Below, piece by piece: positions 15,028-22,563 of a DNA stretch of 34,705 bases; position 1 is the first letter of the stretch; every line of letters begins with the position of its first letter. A program made the translations under genes and the position numbers. The notes beneath the pieces are model-generated. The model did not search any database. It worked only from the letters and a program-made list of their open reading frames with translations, and had not been told where the DNA came from. This DNA comes from Phycisphaerae bacterium (GTDB taxonomy: Bacteria > Planctomycetota > Phycisphaerae > Sedimentisphaerales > Anaerohalosphaeraceae), in the NCBI GenBank assembly GCA_012517095.1, contig JAAYVQ010000270.1, positions 1 through 34,705 of the forward strand, in the 5' to 3' direction.

Positions 15028-16836
15028 TCAGAGTTTGCGTGTTTTTTCGAGCGTGACTTTTAGCCGATCAACGACGGTGTCAACCTGCTTGTCTTTCAGA
15101 GCGAGAATGTCACGGAGGGCCTCGCCAATCGGAGGAAGATAGGTTTCGATATACCCGCGTTTTTTCATTTCGTCATGAATGCGACGCTGTCGTCGGAGGA
15201 ACATGCCAAGCTTGCGTCCGCACTCCTGAATCGCCAGCTTGATTTCCTTGATGATTTCCGGGTAATGAGCGATGGCCTCCTTGCTTTCCGAAGTGAAGGG
15301 AACCCAGACGGAAGCCATATGAATCATGAGCATGGCCGGTCCCCCGGGCAAGGCGCCCTTGCTCTGGCTGAGACCATAGTTGCGCCAGTTGATTTCCATC
15401 ACGGATTTATAAAATGCACAGGCCGATTGTTGATAAAGCAGAGGCACACGGTTGGCAAATCGCGTCAACCGCAGAAGGGGTTCTCTGTCGGATTCGGAAG
15501 CGGTCTGATTTGCGCTCTCCGGTTCATCCTTGTCACGGAAGCCGTAGGCCATGGCGGCCTCGATCAGGAAAGGATTCCCGCGATAGACGGCAGGTTTGCG
15601 AGTACATGCGGAATAGAATTCGGCCTCGACAACCCGTTTCAGACCTTCTATCAGTTTCTCTTCGCCAATGGGGCCGATACAATCCGTCGGCGGGGCCATT
15701 AACTTGGTGGAATTGATGGCCTCATGAAGTCGTTCCGCATCCTTCAACGTCATCTTGCCGGGATGAAGCCGGACGGACAACTTGGCCTTCTGTGCGATAT
15801 CGGAAGCCAGTCGCGGACTGACACGGGAGAATTCCGAACGGAGAAACTCGACAAGCGTTTTACTGGAACTCTGGCGTCCCATCTTGAAGAGAATGCCGAT
15901 TTCAACTCCATAGGGATGGGGTTTGATCTCGACGGGCAGGAATGGCATTTCGTTATTCCGGCGCGCGTACTCGTACCGATTACCGTCCGGAGCGTTGTAA
16001 ATCAGGGTTGCGTGAGGATTGGCGATCGCCGTCTGGGCAACATATTCATCAACGGATTGACGGCCCTTCTGATAGCGACCTTCGAGAGAAATCGTGACAA
16101 TGGTACCCGTCGGAAGATCAAACTCGCATTCCTCATCAAGGATGACCTCCGGCCGGTTCCGGGTAGTATCAATCTGGACATGATAGTGGCAGGCGCTCTT
16201 TTTCGGGCTGGTCCGAGAGATAATCTGCACGGGTTCGCCTGTCGTTAAAAGCCCGTACATGCCCGCGGCGCTGATGCCGATACCCTGCTGACCCCGGCTC
16301 ATCTTCAGCGTATGAAACTTGCTGCCATAAAGAAGTCGAGCGAAGATATTGGGCACCTGTTGTTTTACAATCCCGGGGCCGTTGTCCTTAACCGTGATGG
16401 TAAATTTGTTTTCGGTATTCGCTACCGGGCGGATATCAATGGTGATATCCGGCAAAATGTGGGCCTCTTCGCAGGCGTCAAGCGAATTGTCCACGGCCTC
16501 CTTGACCGCCGTCAGAAGGGCTTTTCGAGGATTGTCAAAACCCAGCAAGTGGCGGTTTTTTGCGAAAAATTCGCTGACGGAGATATCCCGTTGCTTGGCG
16601 GCCATCGATTCGGCCGTAGCGGCTTGATGACGCGATTTACGACGGGGAAAGTCGCCGGCCCGAGACGAGGATTCGTCCCGGGCCGGTTCATCTTGCGGTT
16701 CGATTGACGCGGCGGTATCCACGGGCGACCGATCCATCACGGCCGCAACGGTCGGGGTTGTGACCGATTTTTGCGACGGAGCGTCTTCAAAAGCAAAACT
16801 TAACTGGTTTCCTTTTGAAACCTTCCTTGCTGACAT
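15028..16836 (-). CDS. top6B: DNA topoisomerase VI subunit B
   Basis: TopoVI-B is the GHKL ATPase half of the type IIB topoisomerase that relaxes and decatenates DNA; it acts with the cleaving A subunit (Spo11-like). Bergerat-fold motifs are EAVDNSLDAC (Glu113), DNGPGI (151-156) and GQQGIGISAAGMYG (182-195). The transducer follows, with QSKGALPGGPAMLMIHMASVW and FTSESKEAI. The conserved fold starts at about residue 80. Before it lies an 80-residue low-complexity extension that opens with GNQLSFAFED. Total length is 602, against about 530 for archaeal proteins. ATG 16836 follows GGAG with 8-nt spacing. The usual neighbour top6A is not here: upstream is serA and downstream the hexose-phosphate mutase. 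Topo VI is mainly archaeal and patchy in bacteria. Confidence 0.95.
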   Translation of the reverse strand: MSARKVSKGNQLSFAFEDAPSQKSVTTPTVAAVMDRSPVDTAASIEPQDEPARDESSSRAGDFPRRKSRHQAATAESMAAKQRDISVSEFFAKNRHLLGFDNPRKALLTAVKEAVDNSLDACEEAHILPDITIDIRPVANTENKFTITVKDNGPGIVKQQVPNIFARLLYGSKFHTLKMSRGQQGIGISAAGMYGLLTTGEPVQIISRTSPKKSACHYHVQIDTTRNRPEVILDEECEFDLPTGTIVTISLEGRYQKGRQSVDEYVAQTAIANPHATLIYNAPDGNRYEYARRNNEMPFLPVEIKPHPYGVEIGILFKMGRQSSSKTLVEFLRSEFSRVSPRLASDIAQKAKLSVRLHPGKMTLKDAERLHEAINSTKLMAPPTDCIGPIGEEKLIEGLKRVVEAEFYSACTRKPAVYRGNPFLIEAAMAYGFRDKDEPESANQTASESDREPLLRLTRFANRVPLLYQQSACAFYKSVMEINWRNYGLSQSKGALPGGPAMLMIHMASVWVPFTSESKEAIAHYPEIIKEIKLAIQECGRKLGMFLRRQRRIHDEMKKRGYIETYLPPIGEALRDILALKDKQVDTVVDRLKVTLEKTRKL

Positions 16837-16917
16837 TTCACGAACTCCATTTCCTTACGCCGACCGTCAGCGGGATCGCCGCTGCGGCGCCAATGTTTCA
16901 AAGAGCCAACCGATTCA

Positions 16918-18504
16918 TTAATCCAGATTACAGTGATAAACCTCATTGACAAAATCCAGATCTTTGAGTTCCTTGAGGACGGCCTCGCCCGGGGCCTTAT
17001 CGAGACTGACGGCCAGAATGGCCTTGCCCTGATCAAGTTTCTGGCCGACACCCATGGTGCTGATGTTGATTTTGTGACGACCCATAATGGTACCGACATG
17101 GCCGATTACGCCGGGTTTGTCGTCGTTGAAGATCACGGCCAGCGTACCCTTGGGCGTCACCTCGACATTGAATCCGTCGATCTCCAGGATCCGGAAGATT
17201 TTGTCTCCGAAGATCGTGCCTCGGACATACCGAGTAACCTTATCGGTGGAAACCGTCGCGGAGAAGCTGGACGCGACATCCTGGGCCTCGGGATTTTTGA
17301 CTTCGTCGATTGTAATTCCGCACTCCTTGGCCAGAAGTGCGGCATTGACGATATTCACGGGAGCATCGCTGTGCGGCTGCATCAGACCAATGGTGAAAGC
17401 GGTCGTAACGGCAGTCAGGGGCTTGGAGGCGATTTCCCCTCGATATTCAATACGAACGCTTTTAATGCGACCATGGGCAATCGTTGCCAAGACCGTCCCG
17501 ATACGACGAGACAACTCGGCATATTGGGACACCATCGGCGGAAGAGAAGCCATCGAGGGGGCATTGACCGCATTGCGGATCGGTCCGCCCTTAAGAGCAT
17601 CCACCAGAATCTGCGCCGCTTCCACGGCGACTTCGATCTGGGCTTCGTGTGTACTGGCCCCCAAATGCGGGGTCACTATGCAGTTGGGCAATTCCTTGAA
17701 TCCCCAATTCTCCGGCGGTTCCTTGGCGAAGACATCCAGCGCCGCGCCGGCGATGGTATTGACTTTCAAAGCTTCAAATAGATCGTTTTCGTTGATCACG
17801 CCGCCGCGGGCGCAATTGACGATGATCGCGGACGGCTTCATCATCTTCAGTTGCGGGGCGGCGATCATATTCAGCGTCTGCTCATTTTTGGGGACATGTA
17901 AGCTGATATAATCGGATTCGCGGAAGATCCGCTCGAGATTGTCGGTGACCTCGATGCCCAGTTCTTCGGCGGCTTTGGGGGTAGCCAGCGGATCGTATCC
18001 CAGGACCTTCATGTCAAAACCCAGAGCCATCTTGGCGACGGCCTGACCAATACGGCCCAGACCGATCAATCCGAGAACTTTGTGATTGAGCTGATTACCC
18101 GTGAATGACTTGCGGTCCCAGTTTCCCGCCTTCAGACTGACACAGGCGGGCACGACCTTGCGGGAAATCGCCAACATCAGGGCCATCGTGTGTTCCGCGG
18201 CGCTAAGGGTATTTCCGCCGGGAGTGTTCATGACGATAATCCCTCGCTTGGTGGCTTCCTTGACATCGACATTGTCAATACCGACGCCCGCGCGGGCAAT
18301 TCCGCGAAGCTTGGCACAATGGCCAAGAACCTTGGCCGTTACTTTGGTGTCGCTGCGGATGATCAGACCGTCGAATTCCCCGATAATTTTAATGAGGTCG
18401 TCTTCGCTCAGTCCGGTCTTAATGACCGGCTCGACGCCTTCCATGTTCTTCAAAAGTTCGATACCTTCTTTGGCCAGCTTGTCGCTGATAAGAATTTTCA
18501 ACAT
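16918..18504 (-). CDS. serA: D-3-phosphoglycerate dehydrogenase
   Basis: SerA oxidises 3-phosphoglycerate to 3-phosphohydroxypyruvate with NAD+, the first step of serine synthesis. The ORF track starts at 18630 inside the upstream gene. ATG 18504 (MLKILISDKLA) has AGGAAGGAG upstream and gives 528 residues, the length of the long type I enzyme. The NAD-binding loop GLIGLGRIGQAVA, NCARGGVINE and the HLGASTHEAQ catalytic-His block are present. An intervening (ASB) domain and a C-terminal ACT domain (LAVIFNDDKPGVIGHVGTIM) follow. The ACT domain is where serine feedback acts in many relatives. It follows a lipoprotein gene by 19 bp. Confidence 0.97.
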   Translation of the reverse strand: MLKILISDKLAKEGIELLKNMEGVEPVIKTGLSEDDLIKIIGEFDGLIIRSDTKVTAKVLGHCAKLRGIARAGVGIDNVDVKEATKRGIIVMNTPGGNTLSAAEHTMALMLAISRKVVPACVSLKAGNWDRKSFTGNQLNHKVLGLIGLGRIGQAVAKMALGFDMKVLGYDPLATPKAAEELGIEVTDNLERIFRESDYISLHVPKNEQTLNMIAAPQLKMMKPSAIIVNCARGGVINENDLFEALKVNTIAGAALDVFAKEPPENWGFKELPNCIVTPHLGASTHEAQIEVAVEAAQILVDALKGGPIRNAVNAPSMASLPPMVSQYAELSRRIGTVLATIAHGRIKSVRIEYRGEIASKPLTAVTTAFTIGLMQPHSDAPVNIVNAALLAKECGITIDEVKNPEAQDVASSFSATVSTDKVTRYVRGTIFGDKIFRILEIDGFNVEVTPKGTLAVIFNDDKPGVIGHVGTIMGRHKINISTMGVGQKLDQGKAILAVSLDKAPGEAVLKELKDLDFVNEVYHCNLD

Positions 18505-18523
18505 GGCAAACGACTCCTTCCTA

Positions 18524-19204
18524 TCAATCCCAGTATTCTTCTTTGGTATAATCAATCTCTTCGAATTTCGTATTAAAGTTCGTTTTGGGACAATTGTACA
18601 TATATCGGCTGATACAATGAGTTGTTGCATCGATCAGATCCATCCGGGTCGCATCGGAACCTTTCGTATTCACCTCCACCCGAGTACGAATCAATCGACC
18701 GGAAGATTCTGGCGGCCATAGCTGCGTCCCCCCATCGTCGAAAATCATGCTTCGTGTCATAAGATGACCCGTAAAATATCCTTCTCTGTGAAGCTGCGTC
18801 ATCTGAAACTCTTCGATCCGGACATACAGGATAGTTCCAGCGCCCCCTTCGCGGGCAATCTGACTGGGCGACAACAATCGGAAGTCAATCGGAGATTTCG
18901 CCCTCGCGGGCGACGCCTCCCCGGAAACAAAAAGAAAATCGCTCTGGATAGAGGCCTTCTTGATCAACTCGGCTCGGATGGCCGCAGCCAGCTCGGAGTT
19001 GAGCGACGGGCTGGCAGCCGACCAGGTTGATTCCACAAAAACGGCAATTCGTTTGTCGCTTCGTTGTTTCAACTCGAACTCCGCCGGCACTTTAATATCG
19101 TACGCTGCGGGACTGCCCAGAATCGGAATCAGCAGGCAGCCGCCGGCGATGCCGGCAATCGCCGGGAGGAGAAAAACCATGATTGTTCGTTGCGCGGTGG
19201 CCAT
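18524..19204 (-). CDS. Lipoprotein of unknown function
   Basis: The ORF runs from 19267, but the better start is ATG 19204, which places a lipoprotein signal at the N-terminus (MVFLLPAIAGIAGGC, lipid Cys about 23). About 226 residues. The opening of the mature part (KRIAVFVESTWSAASPSLNSELAAAIRAELIKKA) resembles the first strand and helix of CsgG/TolB-like outer-membrane-associated lipoproteins, followed by GTILYVRIEEFQM. This resemblance is only by eye. No strong ribosome-binding site precedes the start. It is encoded between a DUF2752 gene and serA, 19 bp from the latter. Confidence 0.7.
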   Translation of the reverse strand: MATAQRTIMVFLLPAIAGIAGGCLLIPILGSPAAYDIKVPAEFELKQRSDKRIAVFVESTWSAASPSLNSELAAAIRAELIKKASIQSDFLFVSGEASPARAKSPIDFRLLSPSQIAREGGAGTILYVRIEEFQMTQLHREGYFTGHLMTRSMIFDDGGTQLWPPESSGRLIRTRVEVNTKGSDATRMDLIDATTHCISRYMYNCPKTNFNTKFEEIDYTKEEYWD

Positions 19205-19274
19205 CCATTTACTTTCGCAAGGGATCAACGCCCAGGGTATCACGATTCGTGGATATTGGATACCCATATTTCTG

Positions 19275-19745
19275 TTACGCTATTTCCACTTCCAGAATCG
19301 TCCGAATCACTTCAAGAATCCATGCGGCTAAAACCAACCCTCCCCAGACAGCCGCCGCTTTCCAGAAAAATCTCTTCGAACGAAACCTGTTTAGAAAGGC
19401 GAACTGTACCCCAAACAGACTGGAAAGTAAAGCAAAAAACGCGACCGCCACAGCCACTCCACAGGATACCGCCGCCGCGGGTTGTATATTAAACGACCGG
19501 AGAATGTGTCCCGTAACGAATGCCTGACCGGCTCGGGTCCAATAGCATCCCAGACAAGGAAGGCCGGTCCGCTGCCGAAATCCACAAACCCCCAGTAACG
19601 AGACGGTATCCATCCAACCCTTTTCGGCGGCCAACAAGAATGAGAATATCCCCCCGATCATCAAGAATACGGTAAACGCAAGCCACCTCTGGCGGGAGGT
19701 GACCTGTGTAAAAATCCGGTTCGATGATCGTTGGCAGGTATTCAT
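19275..19745 (-). CDS. DUF2752 family membrane protein
   Basis: The ORF opens at a TTG (19769); the ATG at 19745 (MNTCQRSS) is a more likely start and gives 156 residues. Three hydrophobic segments are visible (about 22-38, 79-103 and 125-145). Between the first two is CGFRQRTGLPCLGCYWTRAGQAFVTGH, the DUF2752 signature (Cys pair, TGLPCxGC, TRA, then a helix into NP/IQP). The function of the family is unknown; the paired cysteines suggest a redox or metal role, which is speculative. It is the first gene of the minus-strand run leading to serA, starting from a promoter shared with the divergent suhB-like gene. Confidence 0.85.
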   Translation of the reverse strand: MNTCQRSSNRIFTQVTSRQRWLAFTVFLMIGGIFSFLLAAEKGWMDTVSLLGVCGFRQRTGLPCLGCYWTRAGQAFVTGHILRSFNIQPAAAVSCGVAVAVAFFALLSSLFGVQFAFLNRFRSKRFFWKAAAVWGGLVLAAWILEVIRTILEVEIA

Positions 19746-19782
19746 GATTTTGGTACAATAGTCGTTCAATCTTGATTGTCAA
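19731..19782. promoter_or_regulatory. Divergent promoter pair sharing one -10 region
   Basis: Plus strand: TTGGCA (19731-19736), 17 bp, TACAAT (19754-19759), start near 19766 for the inositol-monophosphatase-family gene. Minus strand: TTGACA (19782-19777), 16 bp, TATTGT (19760-19755), start near 19750 for the DUF2752 gene. The two -10 boxes overlap by five bases, so only one polymerase could open the site at a time. Confidence 0.55.
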
Positions 19783-19799
19783 GCGGAAAGGAACGGCAA

Positions 19800-20615
19800 G
19801 TGAATCATACGGATATCCGGGATATGCTGGAAACGGCCGTAGTGGCGTCTCGATTGGCCGGGCAACGGGCAATGGAGGAAATTCGTTATGTCAAATCTTC
19901 CATCAAAGACGGCCGGGAAATGGTCACGCAAGCCGACGGTATTTGTCAGAAAATCATTATAGACCGAATCAAGGAATCTTATCCCGATCATGGATTTCTT
20001 GGGGAAGAAGGCGGTTCTCAGGGTATTTTTCGCCAGCCGCCCCGCGGAGCCGATGACATCTGGTGGGTTATCGACCCTATCGACGGCACCAACAACTATG
20101 CCCACGGATTGCTGTGTTTTGCCGTCAGCGTCGCGGCCTTCTGGAAAGGCAAACCCATCGTCGCCGTGATCTTCGATCCTGCCACGGAGTCAATGTACAC
20201 AGCCACGGAGGATACCGGTGCCCAGCGGAACGACTCGGAGATTCGTGTCAATGACGAACCCCTGAGCCGTTTTTCCAGCTTTGGCATTGACAGCCACTTC
20301 CGATCGGAAATGGCCGGCGCAATCCAAAGGATGATAAAAAATACTCGTTTTCGAAATCTCGGCGCCACGGCTCTGCACCTGGCCTATGTCGCCAAAGGTT
20401 CGATGATCGGAACGATCACCACGGACGCCAAACTTTGGGATATCGCCGCGGGCGTTTTTCTGATCGAGACTGCGGGCGGAATCGTAACGGACCTGCAGGG
20501 TAAAAGAATCTTTCCCCTCGATGTGGCGGCTTATACCGGCCAGACTATCGTGATGATCTCGGCCAATCGCAAAAATCACCCCGATCTCCTCAAGCTGTTT
20601 TCCAGCGGCAGTTGA
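19800..20615 (+). CDS. Inositol monophosphatase family protein (SuhB-like)
   Basis: A member of the lithium-sensitive sugar-phosphatase family, which hydrolyses inositol 1-phosphate or related phosphomonoesters with Mg2+. The ORF opens at TTG 19776. GTG 19800 (VNHTDIRDML) is preferred because GGAAAGGA lies 7 nt before it. Motifs in order: LGEEGG (metal Glu), WVIDPIDGTNNYAHG (metal Asp pair) and TTDAKLWDIAAG (third metal Asp). At 271 residues it has the normal length. The true substrate in this family is hard to tell from sequence; fructose-1,6-bisphosphatase or 3'-phosphoadenosine-phosphate activity is possible. Confidence 0.92.
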   Translation: MNHTDIRDMLETAVVASRLAGQRAMEEIRYVKSSIKDGREMVTQADGICQKIIIDRIKESYPDHGFLGEEGGSQGIFRQPPRGADDIWWVIDPIDGTNNYAHGLLCFAVSVAAFWKGKPIVAVIFDPATESMYTATEDTGAQRNDSEIRVNDEPLSRFSSFGIDSHFRSEMAGAIQRMIKNTRFRNLGATALHLAYVAKGSMIGTITTDAKLWDIAAGVFLIETAGGIVTDLQGKRIFPLDVAAYTGQTIVMISANRKNHPDLLKLFSSGS

Positions 20616-20640
20616 TCATTCCTTTGATTCATGATATGCT
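20612..20640 (+). promoter_or_regulatory. Possible promoter for the exported protein at 20701
   Basis: TTGATC (20612-20617) and TATGCT (20635-20640) are separated by 17 bp, starting within the stop codon of the preceding gene. The predicted start is near 20647, 54 nt before ATG 20701. Confidence 0.4.
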
Positions 20641-20700
20641 GTGATTGAATTCGGATTTCCAAACACGAAGGCAGAGATATTCAGAAACAGGGAGACACCC

Positions 20701-22248
20701 ATGCAAAGATGGTATCGTTGGAGCGGACTGGCCATCATCCTGGTCCTGGCGATCGCTCTGGAACTCTATGCTGAATCTCAGGTCGGCAGCGCGGAGATCG
20801 GCCGCGATACGATGAAGATGTATCGCCAGAAACAGACGGGGCAAACGGAACTCAAACCGCGACGAGTACAATCCTCCGCGGCACCGAAACGGATATTTCA
20901 GGAACAGCAAGCCATAGCCGAAGCGGCAGCCAAGCCCCCCCAGGATACGCAACCGGCACCCACTGCGGGCACGACAGAACAACCAATCCCGGCTGTTGCC
21001 GAACCCGCAATCACAGAGCCAATACCCGCCGAGACTTCCACGGTACCTCCTGCGACAACGGCGCAACCGAAACCAACCGCTGTCTCCGGGGATCAGACGA
21101 CCAAAGACGAATTACTCGCCCTGTTACCCGATTCGATGATCGCCTGTGTTCGGGTCAACAACCTGGATTATACACTGGCGCTGATTGATCAATACTTAAT
21201 GGGTCTGTCGCCCATTCCGATGGTTGCAACGATCGGTGTTCGGACAGGATTGGCCCAGGTTACGCAAGACCAGAACCTACAGGCCATCAACACCGGAGGA
21301 AACCTTGCCCTCGTCGTCCTTCCTCCTCCGACGGGACAGGGCGACCCGTTAGCGGGGCTTCTGTCGCCTTTCAAGGGCCCCGACTCCGCTGAGGCATTGA
21401 AAGCTGCCAATGTCGTGCCTTTATCAAATCCGGCTTTCGGATGGAAATCGTTATCTCCGGATCAACCGGCGCCTGACCTTTCCAAAAGTAAACCCCTTCA
21501 ACCGTCGTTGACGGCCAAGCAATTGGATGATACGGCGACCTCACCGATCTGGCTGTTCGTGAACCTGCCGAAAGCAGTGGAGTATGCAGCTCCGGTCGCA
21601 GAAGCCAAGCTGCAAGAACAAGCGGCGGCCAACCCTCAACTGAAGTCAGCTCTGGACCAAACCGAGCAGATCAAACAAATCGGTAAGGAAATTCAATGTC
21701 TCAGCGCCAGCGTCTATCCAAGTGGACCGATGTTGACCCTCGATATGGATCTGATCCCCGTACCCGGTTCCAAATTCGCATCCTCCCTGAACAAAGAGAT
21801 GTTCAAGCTCCAGCCGACGCCGGAAATGGATCCGGTCACCCGCGGAATGGTAACGATGATGCAAGCTTTGAAAGTTAAGGACACCTCGACGACCAAGGAT
21901 GAGGCCATCATCGGGATTCGGAATCCGGATAAGGCCGACTTTGTAGGGGTTTTCTCTATCCCGGAACTCATTGGAAACATGGTCCAGATCGCATCCCAGC
22001 TACCGGGCCAAGAACAATCGGCGATGCAATTGATGATGGTCGCGGAGATGGCACAACAGATCGGATCACAGGTTAAAAGCAAGATGGCCATGGCCTTTAC
22101 GGTCCAGGAAAAGGCCTTGAATATCCAGATCGCGATCCCGAAAAAGCATGTTGTCGAAATGGTTCAGGTAATCCAGACACTGCAACAATCCGGTATGACG
22201 CAACCGCAGACAATGCCGGCCCCCACTCAAACCGATGGATCGCAATGA
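20701..22248 (+). CDS. Exported protein with proline-rich linker, function unknown
   Basis: The ORF opens at 20641, but ATG 20701 has GGGAG upstream and starts a signal or anchor segment (WSGLAIILVLAIALELYA), giving 515 residues. Residues about 60-145 are a low-complexity Pro/Ala/Thr linker (TEPIPAETSTVPPATTAQPKP). The C-terminal region (about 150-490) begins ELLALLPDSMIACVRVNNLDYTLALID. This resembles the opening of DUF3352-type planctomycete proteins, where a similar strand-helix unit recurs; WLFVNLPKAVEYAAPV could be a second such unit. The tail is Pro/Thr/Gln-rich. No catalytic motif is seen. The linker suggests a domain held away from the membrane. A strong terminator follows. Confidence 0.75.
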   Translation: MQRWYRWSGLAIILVLAIALELYAESQVGSAEIGRDTMKMYRQKQTGQTELKPRRVQSSAAPKRIFQEQQAIAEAAAKPPQDTQPAPTAGTTEQPIPAVAEPAITEPIPAETSTVPPATTAQPKPTAVSGDQTTKDELLALLPDSMIACVRVNNLDYTLALIDQYLMGLSPIPMVATIGVRTGLAQVTQDQNLQAINTGGNLALVVLPPPTGQGDPLAGLLSPFKGPDSAEALKAANVVPLSNPAFGWKSLSPDQPAPDLSKSKPLQPSLTAKQLDDTATSPIWLFVNLPKAVEYAAPVAEAKLQEQAAANPQLKSALDQTEQIKQIGKEIQCLSASVYPSGPMLTLDMDLIPVPGSKFASSLNKEMFKLQPTPEMDPVTRGMVTMMQALKVKDTSTTKDEAIIGIRNPDKADFVGVFSIPELIGNMVQIASQLPGQEQSAMQLMMVAEMAQQIGSQVKSKMAMAFTVQEKALNIQIAIPKKHVVEMVQVIQTLQQSGMTQPQTMPAPTQTDGSQ

Positions 22249-22289
22249 GGGTCCCATAAGAATCCTCTTCTTCCCGATTTGATTCGCCT

Positions 22290-22325
22290 AAACCCCTTGC
22301 CGGACACCGGAAAGGGGTTTTCTTT
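22290..22325 (+). terminator. Intrinsic terminator after the exported-protein gene
   Basis: AACCCCTT (22291-22298) pairs with AAGGGGTT (22312-22319), with an inner CCGG/CCGG pairing in the loop and TTTTCTTTT following. It isolates the trp promoter from upstream transcription. Confidence 0.85.
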
Positions 22326-22362
22326 TGCGCTGTGCGGACCAAAAAATATTTTATTTTCCCCG

Positions 22363-22391
22363 TTGACATTGTCGCCGAGATATGGCATAAT
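22363..22391 (+). promoter_or_regulatory. trp operon promoter
   Basis: TTGACA (22363-22368, perfect) and CATAAT (22386-22391) are separated by 17 bp. The predicted start is 22397-22399, at or next to the ATG of the leader peptide (22399). No Trp-repressor-like operator is recognised by eye. Confidence 0.8.
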
Positions 22392-22398
22392 TGTTTCT

Positions 22399-22464
22399 AT
22401 GAAAAGAAACAACTCATCCAACTTGTTGTGGTGGTGGCGGCCTGTCGGATTCCTCGACAGGTAG
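22399..22464 (+). CDS. trpL: trp operon leader peptide with three tandem Trp codons
   Basis: A 21-residue ORF (MKRNNSSNLLWWWRPV...) with TGG TGG TGG at codons 11-13 (22429-22437) and stop TAG at 22462-22464. It sits directly between the trp promoter and the attenuator. No Shine-Dalgarno sequence precedes it, and the predicted transcript starts at or within two bases of the ATG, so translation would be leaderless or nearly so. The three Trp codons end 3 nt before the first pairing segment, and the stop codon touches the end of the second. This is the geometry needed for ribosome-stalling control: the peptide itself is presumably only a sensor of charged tRNA-Trp. Confidence 0.92.
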   Translation: MKRNNSSNLLWWWRPVGFLDR

Positions 22465-22531
22465 GGGATGGTTTCCGTTACCGGATGAGAAATCTTCCTG
22501 GGCCTGTCGTATAAAGCGACAGGCCTTTTTT
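22439..22531 (+). promoter_or_regulatory. Ribosome-mediated transcription attenuator of the trp operon
   Basis: Four segments built from the same sequence: 1, GGCCTGTCG (22439-22447); 2, CGACAGG (22455-22461); 3, GGCCTGTCG (22501-22509); 4, CGACAGGCC (22517-22525). 1:2 forms a 7-bp pause hairpin, 2:3 a 7-bp antiterminator and 3:4 a 9-bp terminator with six T. A ribosome stalled on the Trp codons covers segment 1, freeing 2 to pair with 3 (read-through). A ribosome reaching the stop codon covers segment 2, so 3:4 forms (termination). All pairings are perfect over the stated length. Confidence 0.92.
22501..22531 (+). terminator. Attenuator terminator hairpin (3:4)
   Basis: GGCCTGTCG-TATAAAG-CGACAGGCC followed by TTTTTT, located 32 nt before the trpE start codon. 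It is the terminator arm of the trp attenuator. Confidence 0.93.
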
Positions 22532-22563
22532 ATTTATATCAAGTAGAATGCAGGGAATAGAAC

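Noticed and set aside
22279-22464. 61-residue ORF including the trp leader
   Set aside because: The upstream 40 codons cover a terminator and the promoter; only the last 21 codons, from ATG 22399, fit a transcript.
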